In this document: one piece after another, positions 1 through 16,164 of the stretch
Position numbering within the stretch: the first letter of the stretch is position 1
Layout: each line of letters begins with the position of its first letter
From: Anaeromyces robustus
Lineage: Eukaryota; Neocallimastigomycota; Neocallimastigomycetes; Neocallimastigales; Neocallimastigaceae
Reading direction: 5' to 3'
Length of the DNA: 64,000 nucleotides
Assembly: GCA_002104895.1 (NCBI GenBank)
Contig: MCFG01000011.1
Coordinates: 124,001-188,000 of the forward strand
Position numbers and translations under genes: made by a program
Notes under the pieces: generated by a model
Database searches by the model: none
Told to the model about the DNA's origin: nothing
The model's input: the letters and a program-made list of their open reading frames with translations, nothing else

Positions 1-585
1 AGATTTTGAAATTCGAATTTCATTTTTTTAATAAAGGGTTGGGTATTTATATTTACCAAATTTACAGTTTAATATTATTATTAAGGAATCATTACTTTCA
101 GGATTTGTTCGAAATTTTATTTCACATTTTTCTATTATATTATCATTTGAATTTTTTAATTTAAAAAAATTTACAAGTGGCTTTTTGATAAATAAGAAAA
201 AAAAAAAAAAAAAAAAAAAAACAAATATATTAAAAAATTGATACATAATAATAAATGAAATGTAAAATATGAATATAATAGATATTAAAAGAAAATATTA
301 ATATTGAACAATTGAAAGTTTATTTTTTATTAATTCTTCCTTTTTTTAATTGTATTTACTTTTAATAATATTCTACAATTTAGGGTATCAATTATATTTT
401 CATTTATGGTATATTTTTCAAAAAATTTTGGATAAATTGTGAATATAGCGAAAGCTGACCTTGATGAATTGACAGTAGATAAAAGAAACTATTTTTAACG
501 ATTGTCAATTTATATAAAATATTTAAAAATTTAAATAAGAGACAAAATAAAAGAGAACATTTTTATAATAGAATATCCAAGTATT

Positions 586-618
<33 letters not shown>

Positions 619-1336
619 ATGAGAAAAAATAATTATAAAATATTAGTACATCAATGAAAGAAGAATGATAACAATTTAAATTATAAAGATAATAATATTA
701 AAAAATTTCACCATAGAAAAAATATTACTTTATCTCTTTTTCCTTCTAAATTTACATAATCACCAATTTTTATTAAACTATTTAAAAATTTTGAAAATGC
801 TTATATTTAAATAATATATAAGAAAAAAAAATTATTTATTATTTATTTTTATAGTTTATTTTTTTTTTAAATAAAAAAAATATATGTATCAATTAAAATA
901 TTGATATAAATATTTAATAGAATAAGAATAAAATACGTTTGATTGAGTCTCCTGAAATGACTAAATTCATTATTTATTTACTATTATTTTATTTTTTATT
1001 GTAAATTTCATTTAAAATTAACTATTAAATAAATAAAACAAAACATAATATTAAAAAAATATTAAAGAAATAAATTTTAAATTTTTATAATATTTATATT
1101 ATATTTGATTTTATTAAAAAAGTAATAAACTAATAATAACCAATCATTTTATTGGATTTTTTTAAAGAAAAATTTATTATTTTTTTTTTTAAACATTTTT
1201 AAATAATCTGAATAATATTATAATTTTATACAATCAAAGCTATAATTATCAATATATTGTAACATAAAGAAAAGTTAAAATCTTTGAAAAAAAAAAAATA
1301 ATAATTAAAAGAAAAAATAAAATTATTGTATAAAAA
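1..1336. other. Intergenic AT-rich DNA at window edge, with possible coding relics
   Basis: Mostly A/T runs. Two stretches look weakly coding. On the minus strand, 28-246 is open for 72 codons: an N-terminal Phe run encoded by poly-A on the plus strand is followed by about 50 residues of mixed composition with two cysteines. On the plus strand, about 445-498 reads as a short peptide ending NIAKADLDELTVDKRNYF and then a stop. Neither has a recognisable domain and either could be a decayed exon. CCAAT and its reverse ATTGG occur at about 1140-1155, roughly 190 bp upstream of the gene at 1337. Confidence 0.4.
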
Positions 1337-1609
1337 ATGGCTACAACTTATATCAATCCAGATACTGTTCCACTTGATGCTGAAATTATTTCAGAAAAAT
1401 ATCTTACAGAAAATCAAATTAGCATTTCTTTAGAAAAATTTATGAATCGTGATTCTTCAAGAGATGTTAAAGAAGATGTTTTATATCAAATAGAAGAATT
1501 TAGAAATGAATTAAAAGCAAGAATTGAAGAAAAGAAAGAAGAAAAGGAAAAGAAAAATGAAAAAAATAGTGAAGAAGAAGAATCTGATGATGATGAAGAT
1601 GATGAATAA
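1337..1609 (+). CDS. Small acidic-tailed protein of unknown function (90 aa)
   Basis: A single-exon gene with ATG in an A-rich context (AAAAAATGG) and codon composition clearly above the surrounding AT background, so I take it as real. Residues 1-35 are a mixed polar segment starting MATTYINPDTVPLDAE. Residues 36-75 are predicted by eye to be helical and highly charged (Glu/Lys-rich, coiled-coil-like). The last about 17 residues are almost entirely Glu, Asp and Ser, an acidic tail of the kind seen in chaperone-like, ribosome- or chromatin-associated proteins. There is no signal peptide, membrane segment or cysteine, so a soluble intracellular protein is likely. I do not recognise the family. 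It stands alone, 1.1 kb upstream of a pseudogene. Confidence 0.7.
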   Translation: MATTYINPDTVPLDAEIISEKYLTENQISISLEKFMNRDSSRDVKEDVLYQIEEFRNELKARIEEKKEEKEKKNEKNSEEEESDDDEDDE

Positions 1610-1931
1610 GAAATCTTATTTTAAAGCAATATTCAACTTATATTCTTTTTTTTTTTTTTTAAAAAAATAGTATATCTATATATATAGATATAAAAGCAAT
1701 ATATCTTATACCTAATTAATATTTAAAAATATTTATTCAACTTAGTTATTTATTTAAAATATTATTTTTATTATAAAAATATTAGACAATAATTTTAGAT
1801 ATTTAAATTAAATTAAAATTTGTAATTAATTTAAATAATAATTATATTTTAAATCAAATTTCATAATTCATAAATTTCATACATAATTTATTAAATAAAA
1901 GCTAGAAATATTATAAACAATTATAAGAAAG

Positions 1932-1969
<38 letters not shown>

Positions 1970-2351
1970 CTTTTTCATACTCCAGTATTCAACTTTTATT
2001 GTTAAAATCAAGTGTACTTTTTTTTTTTTTGAATTATTCTTTTCATATAAAGTTTAGTATATAATAAATTGATTTAAAAAAAAGAGGAAGGCAATATATA
2101 TATGATATTAGTACTATAAAATGAAATATTTGAAATATTTAAAAAAAAAATTAAAAAAATTAAGTATATATATATATATACTTGTATACTTGTATATTTA
2201 ATATCTAATAGTTTTTTTTTTTTTTTTTTTAGAATATATATATATATGTTATTAATATAAATATATTTTCTGACTAAAAATTTTTTATTATTAAAAGTTT
2301 ATATTTTTTACACGAAATTAAGTAATTTTGTTGAAAAAAAGTTTTATTTCA

Positions 2352-2382
<31 letters not shown>

Positions 2383-2717
2383 TTACATATTTTTCATAAT
2401 TATACTATATACAATCTTACTACATGAATGTTCTTCTAAAATTTGTATTACATCATAATACTTTATAAATATTATATAAATATAGATAATATTAAAGAAA
2501 TAAATATATATTAATTAATATTAGTTTGCGTAGTAAAATAAATGAAAAATTATTATTGCCTAAGAAATATAATTTATTTTACAACACAAATTAAAAGTAT
2601 TATTTAATAGTGTAATTTTATTTCTTATATATATATATATATATATTGTATTGTTTTATCAATTGAATTTAAATTATTAATAAACAAACAAACAATATAA
2701 GTTAAAAAAAGAAAAGG
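1610..2717. other. Intergenic AT-rich DNA
   Basis: Poly-A/T tracts (the long A run near 1930-1967 is the most obvious), (TA)n blocks and a (TTA)n run near 2355-2382. From about 2400 it shares words such as ATACAATCTTACT with the region near 4520 upstream of the intact SDR gene, so its distal part belongs to the duplicated unit of the SDR array. Confidence 0.6.
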
Positions 2718-3253
2718 ATGTCTAAAAACATTTTAATTATTGGAACAATAGGCTCAATTGGTTTAAAATCAAGAAAAACTTTATAAGAAAAAACAGATTA
2801 CAATCTTACTCTTTTTTTTCACTAGAGTCAATAAATTGTAATAAACAGGTGATTATTTCAAGTGATATCAATAACTAATTCTGATATAATGAAAGTAATT
2901 CAAAATCAAGATGTAATTAGATCTTGAAACAACAGCTAAAAATATTATTAATATTATGGAACAAAGTACCATTAAAAAACTTATTTTTATTTCATCAATG
3001 GAAAATTTATAATGAAATTCCAAATTCTACTGGTGGAGAAAATTTAAGTGAAATTTTTATGTTAAGACCTCATTTAGAAGCTTCCAATTTAGATTATACT
3101 ATAATTTTATCAGGATGGTTTGATGAAGGAAGTAATGATTATGAAGTTACAGAAAAAGGTCAACCTTTTGGAGGACATATTGTCTCGAGACAAGTCATAT
3201 TTAATTTATGCTCAATAAATAAATTGAATAAAATAAGTCAAAGATATTTTTAA
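2718..3253 (+). pseudogene. Decayed copy A of the SDR-type NAD(P)-binding gene
   Basis: Alignment by eye to the intact copy at 4777-5379 runs from the ATG (MSKNILIIGTIGSIG start) to the 3' end. The copy carries an in-frame TAA where the intact gene has TTA (codon 25 region), several small indels, loss of the segment around the central part of the Rossmann domain, and a deletion near the C-terminus that fuses the VSRQ region directly to 3' UTR-like sequence. The second half, from about 2924, is still open and keeps the W-F-D-E-G and G-Q-P-F-G-G-H motifs. Product, if any, would lack the cofactor-binding glycine motif in frame. A decayed tandem duplicate. Confidence 0.85.
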
Positions 3254-3282
3254 TTATAATATAATACATAATTTATGCCTGA

Positions 3283-3346
<64 letters not shown>

Positions 3347-3661
3347 TTAATTTAAAAGTTCAAGGTATTATTTTAGTTTTCATGGATTTAATATTGGAAT
3401 TTTTATTATTTTAACTAAGTTTTATATTTATTATTGGATTTGTAAAATTTCAAAAAAAAAAAAAAAAAAAAAAAAAAACCTAAATCCATTTACAATTAAT
3501 ATTGGATTTATTTAAAATATTTAATCCATTATTAAACTTCCCTTTTTTATATTATTATACATAAATATTACGTAATTATAATAATAGAATATTTAATTAG
3601 GAAATATTAATTAGTAAATAATAATTTTCATTTTTCATTTATTATTAATACACCAATTACG
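3254..3661. repeat. Duplicated spacer of the SDR tandem array (unit 1)
   Basis: Contains a (TTA)n microsatellite at about 3282-3347. It is followed by sequence that matches about 4290-4655 in order: GGATTTAATATTGGAATTTT, an A/T run, the AAATCCATTTACAATT block, TAATTAGGAAATATTAATTA, and TATTATTAATACACCAATTA. It is the spacer upstream of copy B and is homologous to the 5' flank of the intact gene. Confidence 0.75.
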
Positions 3662-3779
3662 TCAACCTTTTGGAGGACATGATGTCTCAAGACAAGCCAT
3701 ATGTAATTTAGTTCTTAAGTTAATTCAAGAAAATAACTATGGAATTAGAAAAAGTTTAGGTATTAATAGACTTCAATAA
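3662..3779 (+). pseudogene. 3'-terminal fragment, copy B of the SDR gene
   Basis: Only the last about 39 codons are present, beginning at the G-Q-P-F-G-G-H-D-V-S-R motif and running to the stop, followed by a 3' flank that matches the one after the intact gene (AATAAAATGAATAAAAG, then TTATAACAT and so on). It is more similar to the intact copy than to copy A over this segment. There is no start, no cofactor domain and no promoter link to the fragment beyond the duplicated spacer. A truncated tandem duplicate. Confidence 0.85.
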
Positions 3780-4369
3780 ATAAAATGAATAAAAGAAGTT
3801 AAAAATATTTTTAACTATAACATAATGTATACTCTATGATTTTTTGTTTATTATTGTTATTATTATTATTATTATTTGAAATAAAGAAATTAATTATGAT
3901 GGTTAATTAATTATAAAATATAAAATATAATTTTAAATATATATATTAATTAAAAAAAGTAAAAGAAAAATAATTTTTTTTTTAATTACCAATGTTTGTA
4001 TAAAACATATATATATAAATAGAAATAAAAAAAAAAAAAATTAAAAAGATGTATGATATTTAATTTTATTGTAAAAGCATTAAAGAAAATATTAAATAGT
4101 TTATATTATAAAAGATTTATGAAAATAAAAAAAAAATAATATAATAATAAAATAAAATTATTTTTAACATCATGTATAATATTTTAGTTTAATGGAAGTA
4201 TATATAGTCTTTTTATAATAACAATTTATATATAAAATATAAATATATATATTATTTAAAAGTTGTAATTTTTTTTTTTTTTTTTAATTTCAAAGTTCAA
4301 GATATTTATTCTATTTTATTAAGGATTTAATGTTGGAATTTTTTATAATTTTAACTAAGCCTTTTTTTT

Positions 4370-4417
<48 letters not shown>

Positions 4418-4776
4418 AATATTTAACAAATCCAATAAAACATAAACCCAAATCTACTTAACAATTCATATTGGATTTATTTAATATAAATTAAACTTTC
4501 CTTTTTATTCTATTTATCATATACAATCTTACTCATAATACGTAAATATTTCGTAATTACAATTGTAAAATATATTTATTTAATTAGGAAATATTAATTA
4601 AATATTCATTAGTAATTAAAAGTTTCCAATTTATTATTAATACACCAATTAAAAAAGACTACACAATATTTTATATAGAAATATATAATATTTTTTGTTT
4701 TGCTTTTTTTAATTGATCTTAAATTATCAAATAAATAAATAAAGAAGTAAATAAAAAAAAAAAAAGAAAAAAAAAG
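3780..4776. other. Intergenic; 5' flank of the intact SDR gene, duplicated
   Basis: The segment 4290-4660 is the second copy of the spacer described at 3254-3661. It also holds a roughly 50-bp T-rich run at 4364-4416. A CCAAT word (ACACCAATTA) lies at about 4650, near 125 bp before the ATG at 4777, and a TATA-like TTTTATATAG lies at about 4670. These are plausible promoter elements but unproven. Confidence 0.55.
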
Positions 4777-5379
4777 ATGTCCAAAAACATTTTAATTATT
4801 GGTGCAACAGGCTCAATTGGTTCAAAGTTAAGAAAAACTTTATTAGAAAAAACAGATTACAAACTTACACTTTTTTCAACTAGAGCCAATAGACTTAGAA
4901 TAAATTCTGATAGAGAAGTAGCTATTTCAGGTGATGTCAATAATAAATCTGATTTAATGAAAGTAGTTCAAAATCAAGATGCAGTTTTTGCAGCTTTAAG
5001 TGGAAATCTTGGAACTATGGCTAAAAACATTGTTAATGTTATGGAACAAAGTACCACTAAAAGACTTATTTTTATTTCTTCAATGGGAATTTATAATGAA
5101 ATTCCAAGTTCTGTTGGTGGAGGAAATTTAAATGAAAATTCTATGTTAAGACCTTACAGAGAAGCTGCTGACGTTATTGAAGCTTCCAATTTAGATTACA
5201 CTATAATTAGACCAGGATGGTTTGATGAAGGAAGTGATGATTATGAAGTTACTGAAAAAGGTCAACCTTTTGGAGGACATGATGTCTCGAGACAAGCCAT
5301 TTGTAATTTAGTTCTTAAGTTAATTCAAGAAAATGACTATGGAATTAGAAAAAGTTTAGGTATTAATAGACCTCAATAA
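4777..5379 (+). CDS. Short atypical SDR / NAD(P)-binding Rossmann protein (200 aa)
   Basis: This is the intact copy of the array. The N-terminus is a beta-alpha-beta Rossmann start with the dinucleotide motif GATGSIG at residues 9-15. An acidic residue-rich loop follows, then a second strand (QDAVFAALSG), the SSMGIY segment at about residues 101-106 (the SDR Ser/Tyr region) and a RPGWFDEG segment at about 149-156. These features and the 200-aa length match the NmrA-like/NAD(P)H-binding (PF13460) atypical SDR group, which includes NADPH-sensing and small oxidoreductase proteins. The substrate cannot be told. There is no signal peptide or membrane segment, so it is likely cytosolic. One 5'-complete and one 3'-only degenerate duplicate lie directly upstream on the same strand. 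Confidence 0.85.
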   Translation: MSKNILIIGATGSIGSKLRKTLLEKTDYKLTLFSTRANRLRINSDREVAISGDVNNKSDLMKVVQNQDAVFAALSGNLGTMAKNIVNVMEQSTTKRLIFISSMGIYNEIPSSVGGGNLNENSMLRPYREAADVIEASNLDYTIIRPGWFDEGSDDYEVTEKGQPFGGHDVSRQAICNLVLKLIQENDYGIRKSLGINRPQ

Positions 5380-6237
5380 ATAAAATGAATAAAAGCAATT
5401 AAAAATATTTTTGATTATAACATCATGTATAATCCATGATTTTTTGTTTATAATTTTTTTTTTTTGAAATAAAGAAATTAATTATGATGGTTAATTAATT
5501 TGAATTGTAAAATATTAATTTATATATCTATTTTTATTAAAAAAAAGTAAAAGAAAAATAAAATAAATTATTTTTTTTTAATTTTAATTTTCAATGTTAG
5601 TATAAAACATATATATATATATAAATTGAAATAAAGAAATTAAACAAAAAGATGTATTAAATTTAATTTTATTGTAAAAGCATTAAAAAAATTATTAAAT
5701 AAATTATGTTAAAAATATTGTATTTTATTACTGTATTATTATTTTTTTTTTATTTTTCATAACTTTTTTTTTTTTTTTTTGTTAAATTGAAATGATAAAG
5801 TTTTTTATAATACATTTTTAAAGATAAATATAAAGATGTATATTATTTATTTTATTTTTATTTTATTTTTTTTTTATTTTTTATTTTAATTTAAAAATTT
5901 AACATATTTATTTTAGTTTTTAGTGAATTTCTATTATTTTAAATTGGATTTACTATTTATAATATGATAAATGTATTATTTTATAAATGAATTTTTAATT
6001 AAAAATTAATAATTTATAATTATTTATAATAAGTAAATTTTTTAACACAAAAAAAATTTTTAATTATTAGTTTTTATATAAATCATTCATTTATAATAAA
6101 AAAAAATTTTTTTTTTTTTTTTTTTTTTAAATTTTAAAATTTAAATATATGTTTTTTATAATAAAAAAAAAATTTTTTTTATATTAAGGTATTTAATCTT
6201 GAATGATAATATATACATGTAATAATAAAAAAAAGCA
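5380..6237. other. Intergenic AT-rich DNA
   Basis: The first about 150 bp are the 3' flank shared by the SDR copies. The rest is A/T runs; about 5890-5955 shows a third weak match to the SDR spacer. No gene seen. Confidence 0.55.
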
Positions 6238-9902
<3,665 letters not shown>

Positions 9903-9957
9903 TAAATAATAATACTAATTATAATATATATATTATATATTATATATTAATAATGGT

Positions 9958-10027
<70 letters not shown>

Positions 10028-10650
10028 TATATTTATTTATTTATTTATTTTTATATATTTATTTATTTATTTATTTATCAATTTATTTATTTTTATCTGG
10101 TTAACTATGAACTATCGTTTTTTTTATATATATACTCTATTTATAATATTTATTATATTAATATTTCATAAAGAAATGTAAAAAAAAAATAAAAATAAAA
10201 ATAATCATAAATTATTTTTAAATTATAATAAAGATAAAAAAGAAAATGTCTTAGACTTAATAATAAATAAAAAAAAAAAAAAAAAAAAAAAGAATATAAT
10301 ATTCTAAAATCATAATATAATCTTCATCTTAAAATGAATTTTATATTGATTAATATTTTTATTTATTTTTTTATTTTTTTATTTATTTTTTTTTTAAATT
10401 ATTTATTTATTTATATATTTTTTTTTGTTTTTTTTTTATATATATTATGTTTATATTTTTGTACTAATATTATTTTATTTATAAATCCTATCATCTAAAA
10501 TAAAAAAAAAAAAAACTATTGTTTATTAAAAAAAAAATTTATTTAATTATTATATGCTAATGCTAATGGGAAATAATTATTGAAAATTCATTATTTTTTA
10601 TAAATATAAAATTTTATAGATTTTTTTTTCTTTCTTTTTTCTTTTTTATA

Positions 10651-10682
<32 letters not shown>

Positions 10683-10896
10683 TATATATTTTTTTTTATT
10701 TTTTTTTATATTTTTTTTTTCTGTAATTGCAAGTTTAATATATTTTTATAATAATAAAAAAAAAAAAATTAATAATAAATGAAAAAATATGATCAAAGAT
10801 AAATTTTTTTAAAAATGTGATAATAAATCCAGAAAAATGTTAAAGAAATAAAAAAAAAATTTTTTTTTTTTTTCCCTTTTTTAATAAAATTTAAAT
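9903..10896. other. Convergent intergenic region with (TTTA)n
   Basis: Lies between the 3' ends of the DDX59-like gene (plus) and the transportin gene (minus), so it holds both terminator/polyadenylation zones. (TTTA)n runs at about 9958-10080; T-rich tracts with short TATA blocks fill 10340-10720. No coding potential seen beyond repeat-derived reading frames. Confidence 0.7.
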
Positions 10897-11084
10897 TTAA
10901 ATTTGATATCTTTCCATTAATCTTCTACGCATAATTTGTTCAACATCTGGATCACCAAGACTACTGAGCATAGAATCCCATTGATTACCATACATTTGTT
11001 TTAAACCAAATAAGATCTAATATTTTTATATATTTAATAATAATAATAATAATATTAATTATACATGAAATTCATAAATATATA

Positions 11085-11126
<42 letters not shown>

Positions 11127-11860
11127 GATTAATATATTTTTAACAATACTTACAGTTCTAACTTTTTCGTTTAATTCTGGTGAAATATCGTTAAATTGAG
11201 TAACAGAATCACAGAAATGAACAAAGTCCTAAAAAAAATATTTTTTTTTTATAAATATAAAATTAATTATTATTAATTAATAATTAAATAATTGAAAAAA
11301 AAAAAAATTATTATATTATTATTATTAAAATTTAATTTGTTTTAAATATAAAACTTACATTTGAAACGGCATTTGGATTAGCTTGAATTAAGTCACACAT
11401 ACCTAAGAAAGCTGAAATCTTTTCTTCATTATCAGCTGTACTTCTTAAAGCAGCACACCTATTATTAAATAATTAAAAAATATTATTATAATAATTAATT
11501 AGAAATTATATTATAAAATTATTAAAAATATATATAGATATATATATATTAATAAATATGGTATATATTTACCATGGTTTGAAGAAATGTTCTAAGTATG
11601 GAGCAACTAAATTATTACATACTAAACCTAATCTACCTAAAGTAATAGCAATATTTTCTTTAAGATTAGTTGGGGAATAATCAGCTTGAATTAAAGGAAT
11701 AAAGTTTTCAAGTAATTTGCTAACATATGGAGCAGTATCAGCACCTAATAATATAGGAAAAAAAATTTTTTTATTTATATTAAATTTATAAATTTAAAAT
11801 AAATTAATAAATAAATTAATAAATAATTTTTACATTTATATATATATATATTTAAATTAT

Positions 11861-11912
<52 letters not shown>

Positions 11913-11915
11913 ATA

Positions 11916-11951
<36 letters not shown>

Positions 11952-14900
11952 TTATTTATTTATTTTTAATTTATTTACCATTCTTTATAGCAATTTCACC
12001 AGTAGACCAAACTGCATTATTATAAACAGATGAACTGATGCAAAGTCTTTCTTCACTTGGAATAGTTTCATTAACAACATCAGTAAATATTTCATTTAAG
12101 TGTGGTTGAATATATTGGAAGACATTAATAGCTAAATCACCTAATAAGGCGTAAGCACTTTGTTGAACATCAGCCATAGAATCCTAATTTTTATTATATT
12201 ATTAAAATAAATAATTTATTTATTATAAAGTTATATATATATATATATATTTATTATTATTATTATTATTATTATTTAATTTATATTATATATAGGATAA
12301 TATATATATATATAAATGATATAATGGATTGATATAATTAATATTTACCTTTAAACAGTAAAGTACGATAGATAAGAAGGTATCACGAGTTGGTTCAATA
12401 ACTTGTGAAGCATTGGCACCTAAACCTTGAACTATACCACTTAATAAATCAAGAGAAACAACAATGAAATCTTTATCAACATAATCATCAATAATATTAT
12501 TGGCACTAGCTTCAGCCATATGAACAGTAGTTTCAATTAAAGTTAAACATCTCTTCCAGATTTCTGGAGCGAATGGAAGGAATCCTTGACCCATTCCAAT
12601 AGCAATATAAGATAAACACTATTTATTTGATAAAAAAAATATTTATATATATAAAAGATAAAATAAAAATAAATATTAATTATACATATATATATATATA
12701 TATATATATTAATTTAAAATTTTATATTTATTATTAAATATTTAAAAATATTATATAATATTTAAAACTTTTTTTTAAATATTACTTCTAAAAGTGGGAA
12801 TAAATCACGATCATCATCGTTTAAGACATTCCATCTCTTAACTAATGGTTGCATAATTAAATTAACAAATTCTTGGGTATTAATAGCTTCACCAAAGGAT
12901 TCAGCTAATGTACCAATAGCATTGTAAAGAATTAATAAATTCCTGCTCTATTTTATAATTTTATAATTTTATATAAATAAATAAAAATCATATATAAAAA
13001 ATATAAATAATGTATGAAGAAAAAAATAATAATTTGTTAATATATATATATAACAATTTATATATATTAATATGAGCATTGAATCTTGTTTATTGTATAT
13101 ATATATAATAAGATATAACATACTTGGTAAACATTGAAAGCTTGTCCTAATTTTTCAATAATTGGATTCATAAATTGTACTAAATCACCATTAGATTCTT
13201 CAATTAAAGTAATTAAAGCACTACAACTTGCTTCTTGAACTCTTTTACTATTATCTAAAAGAGTATTAAGGATCTATAATATATATAATATATGTAATGT
13301 ATTTTTTTTTTAAAAAAAAGAATATATATATATATATTATTATTATTATTATTTATTTTTATAATTTTAAATATTATAATAATATATATAAACAATTTTT
13401 TTTCATATCTTTTATATACTACTATTATTTTATTTTTATTTTTATTTTTTTTATCTTTTATTTTTTTATTTTTTTTATTTTTTTATTTTATAATATAAAT
13501 ATACTTACACCTTCAACAATTGGAATAAAGAAGATTTTGTTACCATTTTCTTGATAATTCATAGCCCAATTACAATATCTACTTAAAGTCCAACATGTAA
13601 TAGATCTAACTAATGGTTTAGCATTACTTAAATTTTGAATTAAGAATTTCATCATTTCTGGAAGATATGGTTCCATTCTTTCACCACAACCTTCTGCAAT
13701 AGCACCAAGTGCTAAAATAGCACATTCATTATCTTTCCAATCTGGACTATTTAATTTTTCTTGAAGTAATGGAAGTAAAATATCTAATAAATTATTACTA
13801 TAAATGGTAGCAAATTCATCTAAAGTGAAAGCAGCACATTTTCTAAGATTCCATTCATAGGCATATTCATCTTCATCTTCATCTTCTTCATCTTCTTCAT
13901 CATCATCTTTTTCTTCACCCATACCATGAGCATTCTTAGCTTTATGATGCATTGGTTTAATATCTTGTTCAGTATCTTGATTATTATCATCTTGATCAAG
14001 CATTTCAATTTCTTCTTCACTATAAACCATACTCTTTAATAAAATTTGAACAATCCTTTAATAATAATTTAAATTTTTAATTTAATAAATAAATATATAT
14101 ATATGAAGAAAGTATGAATATATATTGATATGAGATATATATAAAAAGAATTGAAATAATAAAATCGTTATATATATAAAAATAAAGTATATATAAATAT
14201 ATATTATTAGTATTTTTGTTAATTATAAAAAAAATGTAAAATAATAATAAAATAAATCATAGATATAATATATAAATCAATGTATAAAAAAAATAATAAT
14301 AATAATAAATTTTTTAAAGAAAAAAAATAAAAAAAAATCTATTTTTTTTTTTTTTTCATTATTATTCGAAAAAAATTTTTATAAATAAATATATAATATA
14401 ATTTAATTTAATTTAATATATAAGAGATAAAAAAAAAATTTTTTTTTTTTTTACTTTGGTAAGAATGGTTCAATATATTGATTTAATTCGTATTTTTCAG
14501 CAAAAACAAGCCAGAATTCACAAGCTTCTAAAGCAACAGATTCATCTTCATCATTAGTACAATATAACATGAAGTTGACAACATTTTCAATTTCTGGAAT
14601 TAATTGATTTGGATAAACATCAAGAATATTAACAATAGATTGACAAAGATATTTACGAACTTCTGGATCGGTATCACTAGTTCTTTGATATAATCCTTGA
14701 ACATAATTATTAATATTAGCATTTAAAGCTTCAGAATTTGTAGTAATAAAATGATTAATACATTTAATAGCATCTCTTCTAACTTTTGGACTTTGATTTT
14801 CGAATAATTTAATGATTTTTGGAATCATATAGAATAATGGTTTATTAGCATCTTCATTTAATTGATGAGTATTATCTTCACAAATTTTTTCTAAAGCATT

Positions 14901-16164
14901 GATACTGGCCTTTTTTTTTTTTTTTTTTTTTTTTGATTTAAATATATAAATATATATAAAGATAAAAAAAAAAAAAAAAGAATAATATTATATATTAAAA
15001 AAATATTATAAAAAATTAATAAAATATTATATTTTATTAGTATGTAATAAAATATAAATTTATTTTTTATTTATCTAGAATATACTAATATTTATATATA
15101 TATATTATATATTTTATTTATATTTATAAATTATTTTGTTTTAATAATTAACATAATATTAAATATATATAAAAACTTACTTCAACAACATAGCTTTCTG
15201 GGTGATCTAATAATTTGTCAAGACCTGATAAAACTTCAGGCCATGATTCTAAACCATAAATATTAATGATAGTAGATATTAAAGTACCAGAAGTTAATCT
15301 TATCATTTTATCTTTATCAACAAGAGTTTGAATAGCAGCTTCTTTAGCACGTGCTATAATTTCTGGTGTAATGTTATTATTAGAATTGACAATATTATTT
15401 TTAAGATATAAACCAGATTGATTACGAATGAAAAGGTTAGTTTGTGGAATTTCTGGGTTAGCAAAAATGTATATTAAATAATTATTGAAGTCTGGGATAG
15501 AATTGAATGATTGAAGTTGCTATAAAAATAAAATATCATTTATATTATTTATATAAAATAATATTAATATTATATTAATATTAATAATTAGTCTTATATA
15601 TATTAACTTTTAAAAAGAAAGAAACTCGAAATTATTTTATATAAAATTTAAAATTTGAAATGTTTAAAATATGTTAAAAGAAATAATTCTAAACTAATTT
15701 CTTTTTTTTTTTTATTTTAAACTTTATTTATATTTATTACTATTGAATAATATTAATGTTTATTATAACAAGTAGTAAAAAAAAAAAAGAAATTTCTTTT
15801 TAAATTTTATCTTATTAATTCATTTTATATAAAAATCAATTTATCAAATTTAATTATCGATAATAATTATTCATATTTTCTTTTCTAATTCTAAAAATAT
15901 TGAATGACTTTTATAAATTTATACTACACTTCTTTTTTTTTTTTTTTCACTATTATTATTTTATTATTTCATTTTATCATTGATATTATTATATTGAAAA
16001 ATATTATATATTATATATTATATTTTATATATTATAATTTAAAGAAAAAAAAATAAAATATTTACAGTGTAAACCATCATTTGTACAGAACTATCTGGTG
16101 ATTGAGCCTTATTTAAAAGGTCAATTAATTGATTTAAACTAGTTGGATCTGGTTGCCAGCTCAT
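10897..16164 (-). CDS. TNPO1: Transportin-1 / karyopherin beta-2 nuclear import receptor
   Basis: Twelve exons on the minus strand (16164-16066, 15519-15181, 14909-14455, 14055-13509, 13273-13124, 12947-12786, 12618-12349, 12183-11979, 11744-11573, 11458-11359, 11228-11154, 11016-10897), all with GT-AG borders and consistent phases, give 897 aa, against about 890-898 in animals. The family carries PY-NLS cargo such as hnRNP proteins through the nuclear pore and releases it on RanGTP binding. Visible hallmarks are MSWQPDPTSLNQLIDLL at the N-terminus, YPDF-equivalent IPDFNNYLI in exon 2, E-x-V-A-L-E-A-C-E-F-W, the acidic H8 loop at about 311-362 with a run of Glu/Asp, WNLRKC, VRSITCWTLSRY, KRVQEA, DLFPLLE, ALDLLSG-like SLDLLSG and ALLGDL. 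The short C-terminal exon ends MRRRLMERYQI. The gene seems complete and functional. Its 3' end converges on the DDX59-like gene. Confidence 0.95.
11865..11908. repeat. Poly-T tract in transportin intron
   Basis: A long T run followed by (TA)n and (TTTA)n inside the intron between exons 8 and 9. It is typical of the intron composition here and is recorded only as a likely length-variable site. Confidence 0.7.

Noticed and set aside
445-498. Short coding-like tail NIAKADLDELTVDKRNYF
   Set aside because: No start or continuation can be supported; kept only as a note in the intergenic entry.
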